DNA of 64,000 nt from an uncultured bacterium (GTDB lineage Bacteria; Patescibacteriota; Patescibacteriia; 2-12-FULL-60-25): contig CALFEO010000001.1 of the NCBI GenBank assembly GCA_937949995.1, positions 10,528 to 74,527 on the forward strand. The letters run 5' to 3'. A model generated the notes under the pieces. That model ran no database searches, had not been told where the DNA came from, and was given only the letters and a program-made list of their open reading frames with translations. Shown here one piece after another: positions 1 to 8,451 of the stretch; the first letter of the stretch is position 1, and every line of letters begins with the position of its first letter. A program made the position numbers and the translations under genes.

Positions 1-619
1 TAACCAAAGATGAAACCGATGCATTGACACGTTTTATAACCGCCCAAGACTCACCTTCATCCGCGGACTTGAAGATATCACCATTACTGGTTCCGGCGTA
101 AATAAGAGTGGGATTAAACCAATCCACAACTATTTGCGTAAACGAAACATCGGTGCGCGGATCAAAAAACTTAACCTCCCAATCTCTGCCGCAAGTTTTC
201 GTTTTGTAAACTTTATTTCCGCTGACCGTATACAAAGTACACTTATTCTTGGAGTCAACCGCCACGGCTTTAACATTTTTTGCTTCCAATGCCTCGGATC
301 TGCGCCAAGAGTCCCCGCCATCGTATGAATATATAAGCCCATTTTCGATTGTACCCAAATATATTGCCAATCTATCTTGCGGATCCATTGTTATAAACTG
401 GACGCCGAATTCCGCGGCCGCGGGTGTAAGAGTCGCCCCTTCCACATAAGCCAATTTGTGCACCCAAGTTTGCCCTCTATCCGAAGTTTTCCAAACCCCC
501 ATATCCGGCCCGGCCGTAGAGGTACTCTTTTTAGGAGCGAAACATCCTTGCCCCAATAAAGGCAGTATTAAAAATAATGCCAAAACCCAAACAATATTTT
601 TTGAGATATTATTTTTCAT
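1..619 (-). CDS. Partial lipoprotein with BNR/sortilin-like beta-propeller repeats (3' end outside window)
   Basis: The reading frame opens at an ATG at 619 and runs off the left edge, giving 205 residues with no stop. The N-terminus is a lipoprotein signal (hydrophobic LALFLILPLLGQGC, lipobox LGQGC), so the mature protein should be lipid-anchored outside the membrane. The body has repeated blades with the signatures GVWKTSDRGQTW, GLIYSYDGGDSW and GDIFKSADEGESW. These are Asp-box (BNR) motifs typical of sortilin/YCF48-like beta-propellers, which are usually binding rather than catalytic modules. Propeller lipoproteins of this kind are common in Patescibacteria; the ligand is unknown. The gene is the last of whatever operon lies to the right on this strand, separated from the clamp-loader gene by a repeat-filled gap. 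Confidence 0.8.
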   Translation of the reverse strand, partial: MKNNISKNIVWVLALFLILPLLGQGCFAPKKSTSTAGPDMGVWKTSDRGQTWVHKLAYVEGATLTPAAAEFGVQFITMDPQDRLAIYLGTIENGLIYSYDGGDSWRRSEALEAKNVKAVAVDSKNKCTLYTVSGNKVYKTKTCGRDWEVKFFDPRTDVSFTQIVVDWFNPTLIYAGTSNGDIFKSADEGESWAVIKRVNASVSSLV

Positions 620-639
620 ATAATCCCATTATACACTAT

Positions 640-790
640 AACGACAATTCAGTCATAACGGCGTAACGAGCAATCAGTTCATCAAGATAAAAGTAAAAAG
701 ATTATCCCACTACGCCTCAACGGCTTCGCGGGACAGGTCAAGAGAAGCTAAAGTTGCTCTTGATGAACTTTTAACTTTATGAACTTTATT
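640..790. repeat. Intergenic repeats: ataacg-type and TTCATCAAG palindrome (family A)
   Basis: A short stretch of gtcataacggcgtaacg repeats is followed by a copy of the long imperfect palindrome built from TTCATCAAG/CTTGATGAACTT units (676-790). The copy is interrupted by a segment with cccactacgc and gcgggacagg, which also occurs at 20650-20680. No gene is seen in the gap. Confidence 0.75.
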
Positions 791-1718
791 AACGTTGCCG
801 TAGGCTGGCCGGATAAGCCCTCGGCAATCCTGTTGGTAACCGCAATTGATCTTGTGACATCTGAACCGCAGAGCCTTCCAATAAAATTCTTGGATTTATG
901 GGTCCATTGAGTGCGGAGATAGCATCCAAAATCCCCTGCCCCAAAATCAAACTTTTTTTGGTGTCCGTAATCATTATACTTCGCAACTCTTCCATACAAG
1001 CATTCAAAGCATCATTCCAACCTTCGCGAGACTCCTCTTGCTCTTCAGCGATTCGCCTTAACTCATCAATTGCCGCCAATCTCGCTCCCAAACTTTTTGC
1101 CAATACAAAATCTTTAGCCGCCCGCCTATACGGAGTCAATGCATCGCTTTCCATCAAAGCCAAACCCGGCTTGCCTCTGGCCGAGCTTGCTAAAATCTTA
1201 GCCTTGGCATCATCCTTTCCACCGGCGATCAAAGCCGAACAAATCTCATTCTCCGCAACCAATCCCATCTTCACATGAACCATTCTGCTGAAAATCGTAC
1301 TCGGTATTGCTGATAGTTGCTCGGCAATACCAACAAACACGGCATCAGCCGGCGGATCTTCCATTACTTTCAGCAAAGAATTAAACCCTTCTTGATTCAA
1401 CCAATCTATTCTGGGCAAATAAACAATCATCCTGCTCGCAATTTGCGGCCTCTCGTGCAATCTGGCTCTGGCTGTACGAACTGTTTTTACTCCCACTTCT
1501 TTTTTTCCTTCCTCTGGCAACAAAACAATCACATCCGGATGCGTTTCCAACGGCCTGACTTCATCCAATTCCGCCAATCCGCGCACAAACTTTTCCGCCA
1601 ACATGGTTTTCCCGATATGCATCGGCCCGCTGAATAAATACGCAAAAGCCGGCCTCTCAACCCATAGCGGCAACATCTTCTTAACATTCTCATGCCCAAT
1701 AACCCCGTTCAAATTCAT
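789..1718 (-). CDS. holB: DNA polymerase III delta'-like clamp-loader subunit (AAA+)
   Basis: Predicted clamp-loader ATPase-fold subunit, part of the complex that opens the sliding clamp and loads it on primed DNA. The 309-residue product has an early Walker A-like loop (about residues 31-38, GPMHIGKT), the family signature LLKVMEDPPADAVFVG (about 115-130) and an SRMVHV arginine-finger-like box near 145. These match the DnaX/HolB fold. It has no obvious Cys4 zinc module and no tau-like C-terminal extension, so delta' is a better call than gamma/tau. The length is close to normal for delta' (about 310-335). The start is an ATG without SD. A DnaX assignment cannot be fully excluded, because Patescibacterial clamp-loader subunits are divergent. 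Confidence 0.8.
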   Translation of the reverse strand: MNLNGVIGHENVKKMLPLWVERPAFAYLFSGPMHIGKTMLAEKFVRGLAELDEVRPLETHPDVIVLLPEEGKKEVGVKTVRTARARLHERPQIASRMIVYLPRIDWLNQEGFNSLLKVMEDPPADAVFVGIAEQLSAIPSTIFSRMVHVKMGLVAENEICSALIAGGKDDAKAKILASSARGKPGLALMESDALTPYRRAAKDFVLAKSLGARLAAIDELRRIAEEQEESREGWNDALNACMEELRSIMITDTKKSLILGQGILDAISALNGPINPRILLEGSAVQMSQDQLRLPTGLPRAYPASLRQR

Positions 1719-1736
1719 ACCCCAGAGCTTACCATA

Positions 1737-1862
1737 GGCTAGAGGCTGGAGGCTAGAGGGTTAGCACAACCCCCAACCCCCCTTATCAGGGGGCTGTTAT
1801 TTGGTTTACGAGCCCCTGATAAGGGGTTGGGGTTGTGCCGGTTAGCTCGTAGCTGGTGGCTT
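1737..1862. repeat. Repeat cluster: gctagaggct tandem (family D) and CCCTGATAAGGGG palindrome (family H)
   Basis: Gctagaggctggaggct-type tandem units flank a palindrome with arms around ccccttatcaggggg and cccctgataagggg plus the tail ttggggttgtgcc. Near-identical palindromes recur at 3345-3380 and 3755-3808. Confidence 0.8.
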
Positions 1863-1863
1863 A

Positions 1864-1890
1864 ATAAAAAAACCGACATTGCTGTCGGCC
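1864..1890 (-). terminator. Rho-independent terminator of the 1905-3200 gene
   Basis: Read on the minus strand: GGCCGACA, loop GCAA, TGTCGG, then seven T. The hairpin starts 15 bases past the stop codon of the upstream gene. Confidence 0.85.
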
Positions 1891-1904
1891 TCCTGCAACT
1901 GTTG

Positions 1905-3200
1905 TTACAGGAAAGGAACGTTTTCGATGCCGATTCCAAACAGAACCGGCGCGTCAAACCTGCCTTGCACAGGTTCGAACTTCGGGTCAAGGATGCCATG
2001 CCGGCCATAACGATAACCGGCTCCCACCCTGCCCAAAAGGTACAAATTGAAACCCTTCACACCATCACTCGATTCATTGAGGTTCGCGATATTCAACCGC
2101 CCCTCAACTTGCGGACCGATCCAGAACAGACGCCCTTGTTGAACATCAGTTCGGCTGTAGCGATGAGTACCGGCACCCACGGAGATGCTTCCCGGCTCCG
2201 CCGAATAGCGGTATCCGCCAAAAAGATGCATTTCGAGCATACTCCTGTCGAAGTAATCGGCTGATTTGCCGCCGCCGAAAACCACGACCGCCCGATGCCT
2301 GCCATTGGCCGACAAAGACGGATACAAACCCGCTTCCAAGCCTCCGGCGTACATGAACTCATCGTAAAGGGTAAAAGATTGGAAAGTGAAGTAAGGATTC
2401 ACACTCCAACCCATAAGCGCCGGTTCGATGCGCGCGGTTTTGCCTTTCTTGACCTCTTCGGCCAAACCCATGGCCGCGCTGGCCATTGCCTCCGCATTAT
2501 CCATACGCTTTTCCAAGCTGTTCATTCTTTCGTTGAACAGCTCAGCGTATTCGATAATGCGCTTACTCATTTGATGCAAACGATCGTTGTAGCCCACCAA
2601 TGTCGTATCGATGTGCTTGAGCAAAGCAATCTGCGCTTCGCGCTGATTCAGAATATCGGCAGGCACAGATTCGCCTTGACTCGCAAATCCTTGCGCCTTT
2701 TTTTCCAAATCGTTCAATCTGGATTCGGCTGCCAAGATCTGCTCGTACAAGGACTGATGCGTATAGCAAAACTTTTCGGTCCCACCCGGCTCGGTCAGGT
2801 AAAAACCATCAACCGCTTTACAAGCATCCTGCCTTGTGACAGACCTTCTTGCTGCCGGCTTTTTTACCGGAACCGGCGAATCACCGGCGGAATCCGGCTT
2901 ATCACTCTTATCCGCCGGCGGACAATTGGAGGGGCAATGATTGGTTACACCCTCATAACAAGCGCCCAGCAAAGCACTGGCCGCACTGCGCTCACCGGCG
3001 GAAAGCGAACTCTCCGAACAAGCGCCAATATTTCCGCAAAGCACAGTAATGTCACGATGTGATTCATCGAAGCAAATCAGCTTCAATTGTGCCTCACAAG
3101 CCTTGATGCACTGATCCAAACCCGAATCCGCAGCTTGCGCTCCGGTTGCAAACAAAAGCGCCGCAGCACCTACCACAAAACCGATAATTCGCTGATACAT
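1905..3200 (-). CDS. Exported Cys-rich coiled-coil protein with beta-barrel-like C-terminus
   Basis: No family recognised. The product is 431 residues if the ATG at 3200 is used; the frame can be extended two codons to a TTG, but the AAGGAG SD sits seven bases before this ATG. A Sec signal peptide (about residues 1-24, ending ATGAQA-AD) is followed by a Cys-rich segment (about 30-120: CIKACEAQ, CFDE, CGNIGACSE, CYEG, HCPSNCPP), a Lys/Pro linker, a coiled coil (about 160-255) and a C-terminal region rich in alternating aromatic and Gly residues that ends FGIGIENVPFL. The C-terminal pattern resembles an outer-membrane-type barrel, which would be odd in a monoderm Patescibacterium. Architecture and composition match the 5610-6878 gene. 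It has its own terminator. Probably a surface structural protein. Confidence 0.7.
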   Translation of the reverse strand: MYQRIIGFVVGAAALLFATGAQAADSGLDQCIKACEAQLKLICFDESHRDITVLCGNIGACSESSLSAGERSAASALLGACYEGVTNHCPSNCPPADKSDKPDSAGDSPVPVKKPAARRSVTRQDACKAVDGFYLTEPGGTEKFCYTHQSLYEQILAAESRLNDLEKKAQGFASQGESVPADILNQREAQIALLKHIDTTLVGYNDRLHQMSKRIIEYAELFNERMNSLEKRMDNAEAMASAAMGLAEEVKKGKTARIEPALMGWSVNPYFTFQSFTLYDEFMYAGGLEAGLYPSLSANGRHRAVVVFGGGKSADYFDRSMLEMHLFGGYRYSAEPGSISVGAGTHRYSRTDVQQGRLFWIGPQVEGRLNIANLNESSDGVKGFNLYLLGRVGAGYRYGRHGILDPKFEPVQGRFDAPVLFGIGIENVPFL

Positions 3201-3400
3201 TTCCAAACTCCTTTTTTTCTCTTTATGAGTGAAAGTCCGATTTCTCTGCTCATTAAGGCAATTTTTCCCACTTTTGTCAAGTATAAAACCCCCATCAACC
3301 CAAAAAACCGCTAAATTGAACTGTATTCAGCTATCAGCCACTTGGCACAACCCTAAATCCCTTATCAGGGACTTGCGAACAAACAAAACTAAAAAAACCG

Positions 3401-3522
3401 TCTTCGTAGGGATAAACCTTGCGAAGTCCTGAGAAGCTTTAGCGTAGAAGGATGTTTATCCGTGCCAAACAGACCGTTACTTCAGTACGGATAAACACGA
3501 GGTTTATCCCTACGAAAATCAA
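3401..3522. repeat. Family B palindrome (tagggataaacc ... ggtttatcccta)
   Basis: The outer arms cgtagggataaacc and ggtttatccctacg are inverted, with an inner pair around gtttatccgtgc and gcacggataaac-type sequences. The same element occurs at 7405-7507, 8328-8428, 22170-22255 and 35955-36088. Confidence 0.8.
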
Positions 3523-3524
3523 TT

Positions 3525-3755
3525 CGTCATTCCCTCGTCCTCCATCGTCATTCCCTCGTCCTCCATCGTCATTCCCTCGTCCTCCATCGTCATTCCCTCG
3601 AAGGAGGGAATCCACAAAGCCGGTAATAACAGTGTAGATTTCTCACATCCGATGCGCCTAAGGAGCAGAAATGACAAACTATAGCTAGCAACTAGAAGCT
3701 AGTGACTTGAGGCTGAAAGTGGCTGATGCGCCTAAGGAGCAGAAATGACGAACTT
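3525..3755. repeat. Family C: tandem cgtcattccctcgtcctccat with terminal ATTCCCTC/GAGGGAAT hairpin
   Basis: Four copies of cgtcattccctcg, three of them followed by tcctccat, end in the hairpin ATTCCCTC-GAAG-GAGGGAAT. The downstream tail contains gatgcgcctaaggagcagaaatgac twice, with a family D copy between. It is similar in form to the dRS3 repeats of Neisseria. No gene is seen in 3201-3938. Confidence 0.8.
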
Positions 3756-3756
3756 G

Positions 3757-3840
3757 GGGGCTGTTGTTTGGTTCATAAGCCCCTGATAAGGGGTTGGGGT
3801 TGTGCCAATAAACTAGCAACTAGAAGCTAGTGGCTTAAAA
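3757..3840. repeat. Family H palindrome and family D tandem
   Basis: Gggggctgttgtttggttcataagcccctgataagggg with the ttggggttgtgcc tail, followed by actagcaactagaagctagtggct. It is a close copy of the cluster at 1737-1862. Confidence 0.75.
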
Positions 3841-3877
3841 AGAAAAACCCCCTCAAGCAAGTGCTCAAAGGGGTTTA
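3841..3877 (-). terminator. Rho-independent terminator of the MopE-like gene
   Basis: On the minus strand AACCCC pairs with GGGGGTT around an inner GAGCA/TGCTT pairing, followed by TTTCTTTTT. Confidence 0.8.
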
Positions 3878-3938
3878 GGACATAAAAAGTACATTAAGAT
3901 TTTTGCCGATCTTGTCGGCTGGGGTGACTCGCCCGTGA

Positions 3939-5408
3939 TTATTGGACCGGGCGAGAGTTGTAGTAGGGGAAAGATCCCGATGCTTCGCAACTCTGAGTGC
4001 CGGACGGCTTCATGACGCCGTTGGACTCCCATCGCTGCTGCATCGGAACTCCATCCTTCCACAGGCGCACCGTGCAGAGCAGCGTAATCGCGTGCCCTTG
4101 CATGGCATCCACCTGCGAAGGCGTAACGCACGGCGCCGGGGCATTCCCCGAGCCGTCGCCGGCGTACCGGCCGAAGCCCACGAACCCCTGTCCCACGAAC
4201 GTGGGAAAATCAGGGGCGGGAATCTCGAACGTGCAGGCGGTCTTACGCGTGCCGGTCGAAACACAACCGGTCAACGGACCGTAAGCCCTTCCTGCCCAAG
4301 ACCCCTCGGGCTGGGGTGATTGCGCCCACGTTTGGGCCTCGCAATCCACCTCGTACTTGACCGTGACCTTGGTATTGGTGGAACCGCAGACATTGTCCTC
4401 GTCCACCAACCCATCACAGTCGTCGTCCTTCTGATTGCAAACCTCGACTGCGTCGGGATGCACACCCGAGTCGTTGTCGTTGCAATCAAGCTCGTCCGAC
4501 TTCTGCGCCCTCCAACCGCTGGGCGGATTGGAGTTCGTCGAAGTCATCGTTTCGTTAGTCGTGTACTCGTCTCCATCCGCATCGCGGTAGAACGTGTACA
4601 CGGTGGATTGGCAAGAGGCGTGACTGGCGCAGGATGAATCCTCGCAGTCCGTCTTGTCATTGCAGTTGTTGTCGATGTCGTCCGTGCAAACCTCGGTTGC
4701 ACCGGGATGCACGTCCGGATCGGTATCGTCACAGTCACCGGCGATACTCACGTATCCAGCCGGCTTCTGCACCGCCACCTTGGTACGATCGGGGTTTCCG
4801 TACGAGTCATCGTCAGAATCCTCGTACCAAGTCTGCGGAGAACCGCAGACATCCCCCTCGTCGACCTGTCCGTCGCAGTCATTATCTTCCCCGTCGCACA
4901 CTTCCTTGGCGCCGGGATAGGACGAAGCGTTGCCGTCGTCGCAGTCATCGTTGTTGCCAACGTGACCGGACGGCGGGTTGGTGCCGGTCACCGGATCCGC
5001 TTCCGCGTCTCCGTACTCGTCACCATCCTCGTCCGGATAGTACTCGCAGACACACTGCTCGTACTCCCCGTCCACGCACTCTTGCGTACCGCTCGTGCCG
5101 TCGGGGCACTCGCAGTCGCGCATGGCCCCTTCGGGCTCGCACTCGGGGCTCGCGCCCCCCGTGCCTCCGGTTGCTCCTGTGCCTCCGGTTCCGCCGATTC
5201 CACCGGTCGCTCCCGTGCCTCCGGTTTCGGTTCCGCCGGTTCCACCGGTTTCACCTCCACCCGAACCACCCGAGCCCGCCTCACCCGCACTCCCGGCCGT
5301 TCCGCCGGTCGCACTGAGTTCGGCCAAGTCACCCGTCTCACTCACGCAGCCCATGAGACCAAAAGTCATCACGAGCACCCAGACCAACAAAAGATTCCAG
5401 CTCTTCAT
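3939..5408 (-). CDS. MopE-like lipoprotein with repeated Asp-rich metal-binding motifs
   Basis: 489-residue predicted surface lipoprotein (signal and lipobox GLMGC, Cys21). A low-complexity GGTGGTG/ETGGTGG stalk (about 35-86) is followed by a Cys-rich knot (CEPEGAMRDCECPDG, QECVDGEYEQCVC). Four copies of the putative metal-binding motif of the MopE family follow: D-x-DGDxYG, then CDD-x(n)-PGAxEVCDGxDNDCDGxVDE. The C-terminal 150 residues contain several Cys and match nothing I recognise. Known relatives are secreted proteins of Myxococcota and of Methylococcus (MopE, copper). The Asp/Asn arrays more likely bind Ca2+ here, which is inference. GC content is much higher than in the flanking genes and the SD is GGAAG, both suggesting acquisition. 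Long antisense frames on this gene are composition artefacts. Confidence 0.85.
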   Translation of the reverse strand: MKSWNLLLVWVLVMTFGLMGCVSETGDLAELSATGGTAGSAGEAGSGGSGGGETGGTGGTETGGTGATGGIGGTGGTGATGGTGGASPECEPEGAMRDCECPDGTSGTQECVDGEYEQCVCEYYPDEDGDEYGDAEADPVTGTNPPSGHVGNNDDCDDGNASSYPGAKEVCDGEDNDCDGQVDEGDVCGSPQTWYEDSDDDSYGNPDRTKVAVQKPAGYVSIAGDCDDTDPDVHPGATEVCTDDIDNNCNDKTDCEDSSCASHASCQSTVYTFYRDADGDEYTTNETMTSTNSNPPSGWRAQKSDELDCNDNDSGVHPDAVEVCNQKDDDCDGLVDEDNVCGSTNTKVTVKYEVDCEAQTWAQSPQPEGSWAGRAYGPLTGCVSTGTRKTACTFEIPAPDFPTFVGQGFVGFGRYAGDGSGNAPAPCVTPSQVDAMQGHAITLLCTVRLWKDGVPMQQRWESNGVMKPSGTQSCEASGSFPYYNSRPVQ

Positions 5409-5529
5409 CTTCTCTTCCTTTCTTTCTTTGTCGATGTTCCTACCCCGCTACGAGCGAGGTATTTGTTAGTTTAGTTAGACCGAAATGCTTCCGGCCCAAA
5501 ACTTCAATCATTTGTTATTGATTAAAGTC

Positions 5530-5565
5530 TTGGAAAGAAGGGGCGAATCAAGGTTGATCCGCCCG
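5530..5565 (-). terminator. Rho-independent terminator of the 5610-6878 gene
   Basis: On the minus strand GGGCGGATCAA, loop CC, TTGATTCGCCC, then CTTCTTT. The hairpin lies about 45 bases after the stop. Confidence 0.7.
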
Positions 5566-5609
5566 GTTAACGTTTACCCCCTCCGATGGATCATCGAGGG
5601 AGCTTAGAA

Positions 5610-6878
5610 CTAGAATTGACCAAGGATGCCGATTCCGGCACCCAAGGACACTCCTGACTCACCGCGCATGGGCGGAGAGGGGTGCTGTTCGGTGGGGGTC
5701 CGGTGGAAGATCGATGTTCCGTGTACGATATGTGCTTCCGGCACAATGCACACGGACTTTTGGTTCGATTCATCCACTTGAGGACAGAAGGAAAAAGCAA
5801 CCCTTCCGCCCACGCCACGAGCCAGACCGATATCCCCATTCGGATCATACAGGTTCTTTCCAAGTGCACTCACATGCAACTGGAACTTCGACTGTTGATC
5901 CAGATCGAACACCGGCCCAACGTAAAGCTGGTAGTCCAGCGCTGCCCCGGAACTGCCATCTTCATCAACCGAAGAAGCACTTCCGAACGACGCTTGTCCT
6001 CCGAACTCCAACCGAAGCGGAAGCTCTGCCGTCAGCCTTGGGCTTTGAAACGAAGCCTCCAGACTCGGACCGTAAAATGAACGGCCCTCGTAAGATGAGA
6101 CCACGAATCCTCCACCGACACGCCACCGGAACTGATTGGCGGCATTCCTTTGGAGTTCGGCGACAGCATCGCACAAATCCCTCACGCCCTTGGGCGCATA
6201 GGGATCCTCGCACATGCTGCCCAGGATCTGCTGATGGCGGTCGACCCTGCCCTCAAGTTGCCTCAACTGCTCCCGAAGCTCTTCGATACCTTTGGCGTTG
6301 AGATCAATCTTGAGCTCGTGGCCATTCACCAGGGCGATAACCCCAGTGATCTTGCCATCCGCGTTTTCCACTGCAGTGCTGGTCTCAGCTGCCAGCTTCA
6401 TCAACCGATTCAAGCCCTCGGCGATCACTTCCGCATTGGGCTCGATATTCGTCGGAAGGCAGACACCGAACCATTTGTAGTATTCGGTCTTTGTTCCATC
6501 TTCCGACTTCGTGACGTTTGTTACGCGCCACGTCTTGGAGAGTTCGTAACCCTCCGGACAGACGCACGCGCCTTGCTCGATGTGCGCGGTGTTCTCCGTA
6601 ACACGGACGGTATACTTCCCGTCCTCGAACGTAATGCGTTGATCGCCCGGGACTTCGCATTTCTCCCAAGTGTGAACGCGCTTCGTCTGCGCACGTGCTT
6701 TTGCCGCGCATTCAGCCACATTCTCGCACGTGAGGATCTTATCTTTCTCCTCGTGCGACTGCTTGTCCTCGGCAGCGCCTTCCGCGCTCTCTCCTCCTTC
6801 GGGATCGGCGAAAGCCGCTCCGGGGAGCAAGAACAAAAAAGAAAAAGCACACACAAAACTCCAAAACATCTTCTTCAT
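5610..6878 (-). CDS. Exported coiled-coil protein with beta-barrel-like C-terminus ending in Phe
   Basis: No family recognised. I place the start at the ATG at 6878, where AAAGGAGA precedes it by eight bases and a clean signal peptide follows (KKMFWSFVCAFSFLFLLPGAAFA); the longer frame to 6956 lacks both. The 422-residue product has an acidic N-terminal segment, a Cys-containing region (about 50-150: ILTCENVAEC, WEKCEVPGD, GACVCPEGYELSKTW), a coiled coil (about 175-225) and about 170 C-terminal residues alternating hydrophobic/aromatic and Gly/Ser, ending GAGIGILGQF. A terminal Phe after a beta strand is the classic signal of outer-membrane barrels. It is the likely paralogue in architecture of the 1905-3200 product. 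GC-rich, like its neighbour. Confidence 0.7.
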   Translation of the reverse strand: MKKMFWSFVCAFSFLFLLPGAAFADPEGGESAEGAAEDKQSHEEKDKILTCENVAECAAKARAQTKRVHTWEKCEVPGDQRITFEDGKYTVRVTENTAHIEQGACVCPEGYELSKTWRVTNVTKSEDGTKTEYYKWFGVCLPTNIEPNAEVIAEGLNRLMKLAAETSTAVENADGKITGVIALVNGHELKIDLNAKGIEELREQLRQLEGRVDRHQQILGSMCEDPYAPKGVRDLCDAVAELQRNAANQFRWRVGGGFVVSSYEGRSFYGPSLEASFQSPRLTAELPLRLEFGGQASFGSASSVDEDGSSGAALDYQLYVGPVFDLDQQSKFQLHVSALGKNLYDPNGDIGLARGVGGRVAFSFCPQVDESNQKSVCIVPEAHIVHGTSIFHRTPTEQHPSPPMRGESGVSLGAGIGILGQF

Positions 6879-7250
6879 CTCTATCTCCTTTTGCCCCGCC
6901 TGTGGGGCGCTTGTTGTAGCGCCCCCCGTGGGGGCAATGGTTGAACTCCTACCCACCTCCCTCTTAAGACAAGAGGGAGGATGTCAATTCCAGTTTCAAT
7001 GTAAGGTTCGCGTCATACACGCATTATTGCGGTGTGACGTTTAAGTCGTCCCATGGCGGATGAGGTGAGGAGGAAAACATCCCACCCGCGCATGAAACGG
7101 CTTAAAAACCACACTTCGGCAAAGTTACGAATAAAGTACATTAGCATAATTTACCCAAAATGTCAATAGTAAAACTGCCATTTTAACAGACTATCTCTTC
7201 CGTATATCCAAGTCAGATTAACCTGTTATTCCTCTAACAAATCCCAATAC
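6879..7250. other. Intergenic stretch without recognised gene
   Basis: Contains the SD and upstream region of the 6878 gene, with a GC-rich stretch (ccgcctgtggggcgcttgt and related inverted segments), then AT-rich unique sequence. I see no ORF, RNA gene or repeat copy that I can support. Confidence 0.5.
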
Positions 7251-7273
7251 AAAAAAATCGCTTAATTAAGCGG
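7251..7273 (-). terminator. Palindromic hairpin with T-run, terminator-like
   Basis: The 14-base perfect palindrome CGCTTAATTAAGCG is followed on the minus strand by ATTTTTTT. It would end transcripts coming from the Wzz-like gene at 7679-8290. Confidence 0.6.
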
Positions 7274-7289
7274 AAAATATATACGTTAA

Positions 7290-7682
7290 AACGTTCATAA
7301 CCCCGTCATTCGACGGGGCGGGCTGTTCGTAACCCCGAAGAATTCGCTGTGCTCATTTTCGGGGCGGGCTGTTCGTAACGAGTTTAGATGTAAAATGCCA
7401 AAAAACTTCGTAGGGGCAAACCTCGTGTTTGCCCGCGCTTAAACGAAGCAATATACGCCATAGTTGGTTATTATAGCGGGGATAAACACGAGGTTTATCC
7501 CTACGAAGACCGGTTCGTCATTCCCTCGTCCTTCATCGTCATTCCCTCGTCCTTCATCGTCATTCCCTCGAAGGAGGGAATCCACATAGCAGGTAATAAC
7601 AGTGGAGATTTCTCACATCCGTTCGAAATGACAAATTATAGTTTGTTTGGCTGGTAGCTAGTGGCTGGTGGCTAGAAGCTAA
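7290..7682. repeat. Composite repeats: ggggcgggctgttcgtaac units, family B, family C, family D
   Basis: Two ggggcgggctgttcgtaac units are followed by a family B palindrome (7405-7507), a family C array of cgtcattccctcgtccttcat with its closing hairpin (7516-7635) and a family D tandem (7650-7682). The order B-C-D is the same as at 3401-3840 and 22170-22410. Confidence 0.8.
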
Positions 7683-8290
7683 CGTATCTGCCTTATCCTC
7701 CCCAGCACCCACGCCGAACCTATAAGCAACCCAAGAAGCGTGCCAAAACCTATATTGGTGGCAAAATCAGGTTTAGCAAAATATCGGCTCGGTAATGGAT
7801 CATCGATTATTTGAACGCGTACCGAATATCCAAAAAAATTAGGAGCCTGTTCGGCCAGTTGACGAGAAACAGCGACGGCGATTGCCGCGGCTTGCGCCCT
7901 TTCCGGATGATAAGCCGTAACATACATCACACCCGTACCCGGCGTTACTCCAACTTGCACCGTTTGCGCCCACTCGCGCCTTTTTTCGATTTCATCATTT
8001 AAAGTAAAATAATTGGCATCAACTCCGCCCTCATTTATAACTCCATTAAAAAAACTGGAAGAAAAAACCAATTCCGCCAAATTTTGCCCGATTCTTTCTG
8101 TTGATTTTATGGCCGTGTACGGATCCACACCCGTAACATTTGTTTGTGTGATCAATAATCTGACTTGTGAAGAATATTTTTTAGTCTGTATCAAAGAAAA
8201 AACCAAAGCCAAAACAAAACCCAGCGCCGTCAATAAAACTATGAGGCGCCATCCGCGAATGTACAGATTAAATAAATTGATAGAGGGCAT
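7679..8290 (-). CDS. Wzz-like chain-length / polysaccharide co-polymerase membrane protein
   Basis: A 203-residue two-helix membrane protein that probably helps set the length or export of a surface polysaccharide. The start is placed at the ATG at 8290 (PSINLFNLYIRGWRL); the frame continues upstream to 8521 only by reading through a family B repeat, whose translation recurs in unrelated places. The N-terminal helix (about 14-33, LIVLLTALGFVLALVFSLIQ) precedes the Wzz-type stretch KKYSSQVRLLITQT, followed by an alpha-helical extracytoplasmic part. A GYSVRVQIIDDPLPSRYFAKPDFAT segment and a second helix near the C-terminus close the protein. There is no tyrosine-kinase domain, so it is the Wzz/YveK-type half only. 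No glycosyltransferases are in this window. Confidence 0.7.
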   Translation of the reverse strand: MPSINLFNLYIRGWRLIVLLTALGFVLALVFSLIQTKKYSSQVRLLITQTNVTGVDPYTAIKSTERIGQNLAELVFSSSFFNGVINEGGVDANYFTLNDEIEKRREWAQTVQVGVTPGTGVMYVTAYHPERAQAAAIAVAVSRQLAEQAPNFFGYSVRVQIIDDPLPSRYFAKPDFATNIGFGTLLGLLIGSAWVLGRIRQIR

Positions 8291-8301
8291 GGGACTAAGT
8301 A

Positions 8302-8430
8302 ACAGTCGTAACGTCGTAACGAAGTCGTTCTTTTGCGTAGGGATAATCCTTGTGATTATCCGTGCTAAGACAACAAAGTTTGTTATTACAGTACGGATAA
8401 ACACGAGGTTTATCCCTACAAAGTTTTTTG
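8302..8430. repeat. cgtaacgtcgtaacg tandem plus family B palindrome
   Basis: Agtcgtaacgtcgtaacg leads into gcgtagggataatcc ... ggtttatccctac. It separates the Wzz-like gene from the protease-like gene and creates false N-terminal extensions in both directions. Confidence 0.8.
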
Positions 8431-8451
8431 TTGGATCCGGTAGCTGGAGTT

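Noticed and set aside
2295..3062. 255-residue plus-strand frame opposite the 1905-3200 gene
   Set aside because: The minus strand has the signal peptide, SD and terminator; the opposite frame has none.
3525..3625. Regularly spaced repeats resembling a short CRISPR array (also 7516-7600 and 49312-49452)
   Set aside because: The segments between repeats are themselves near-identical (tcctccat, tccttcat), so there are no unique spacers; the array ends in a family C hairpin and no cas gene is near.
4634..5474. Long plus-strand frames (227 and 255 residues) opposite the MopE-like gene
   Set aside because: The Arg/Pro- and Val-rich composition follows from the antisense of a GC-rich Asp/Gly repeat gene; no signal for translation.
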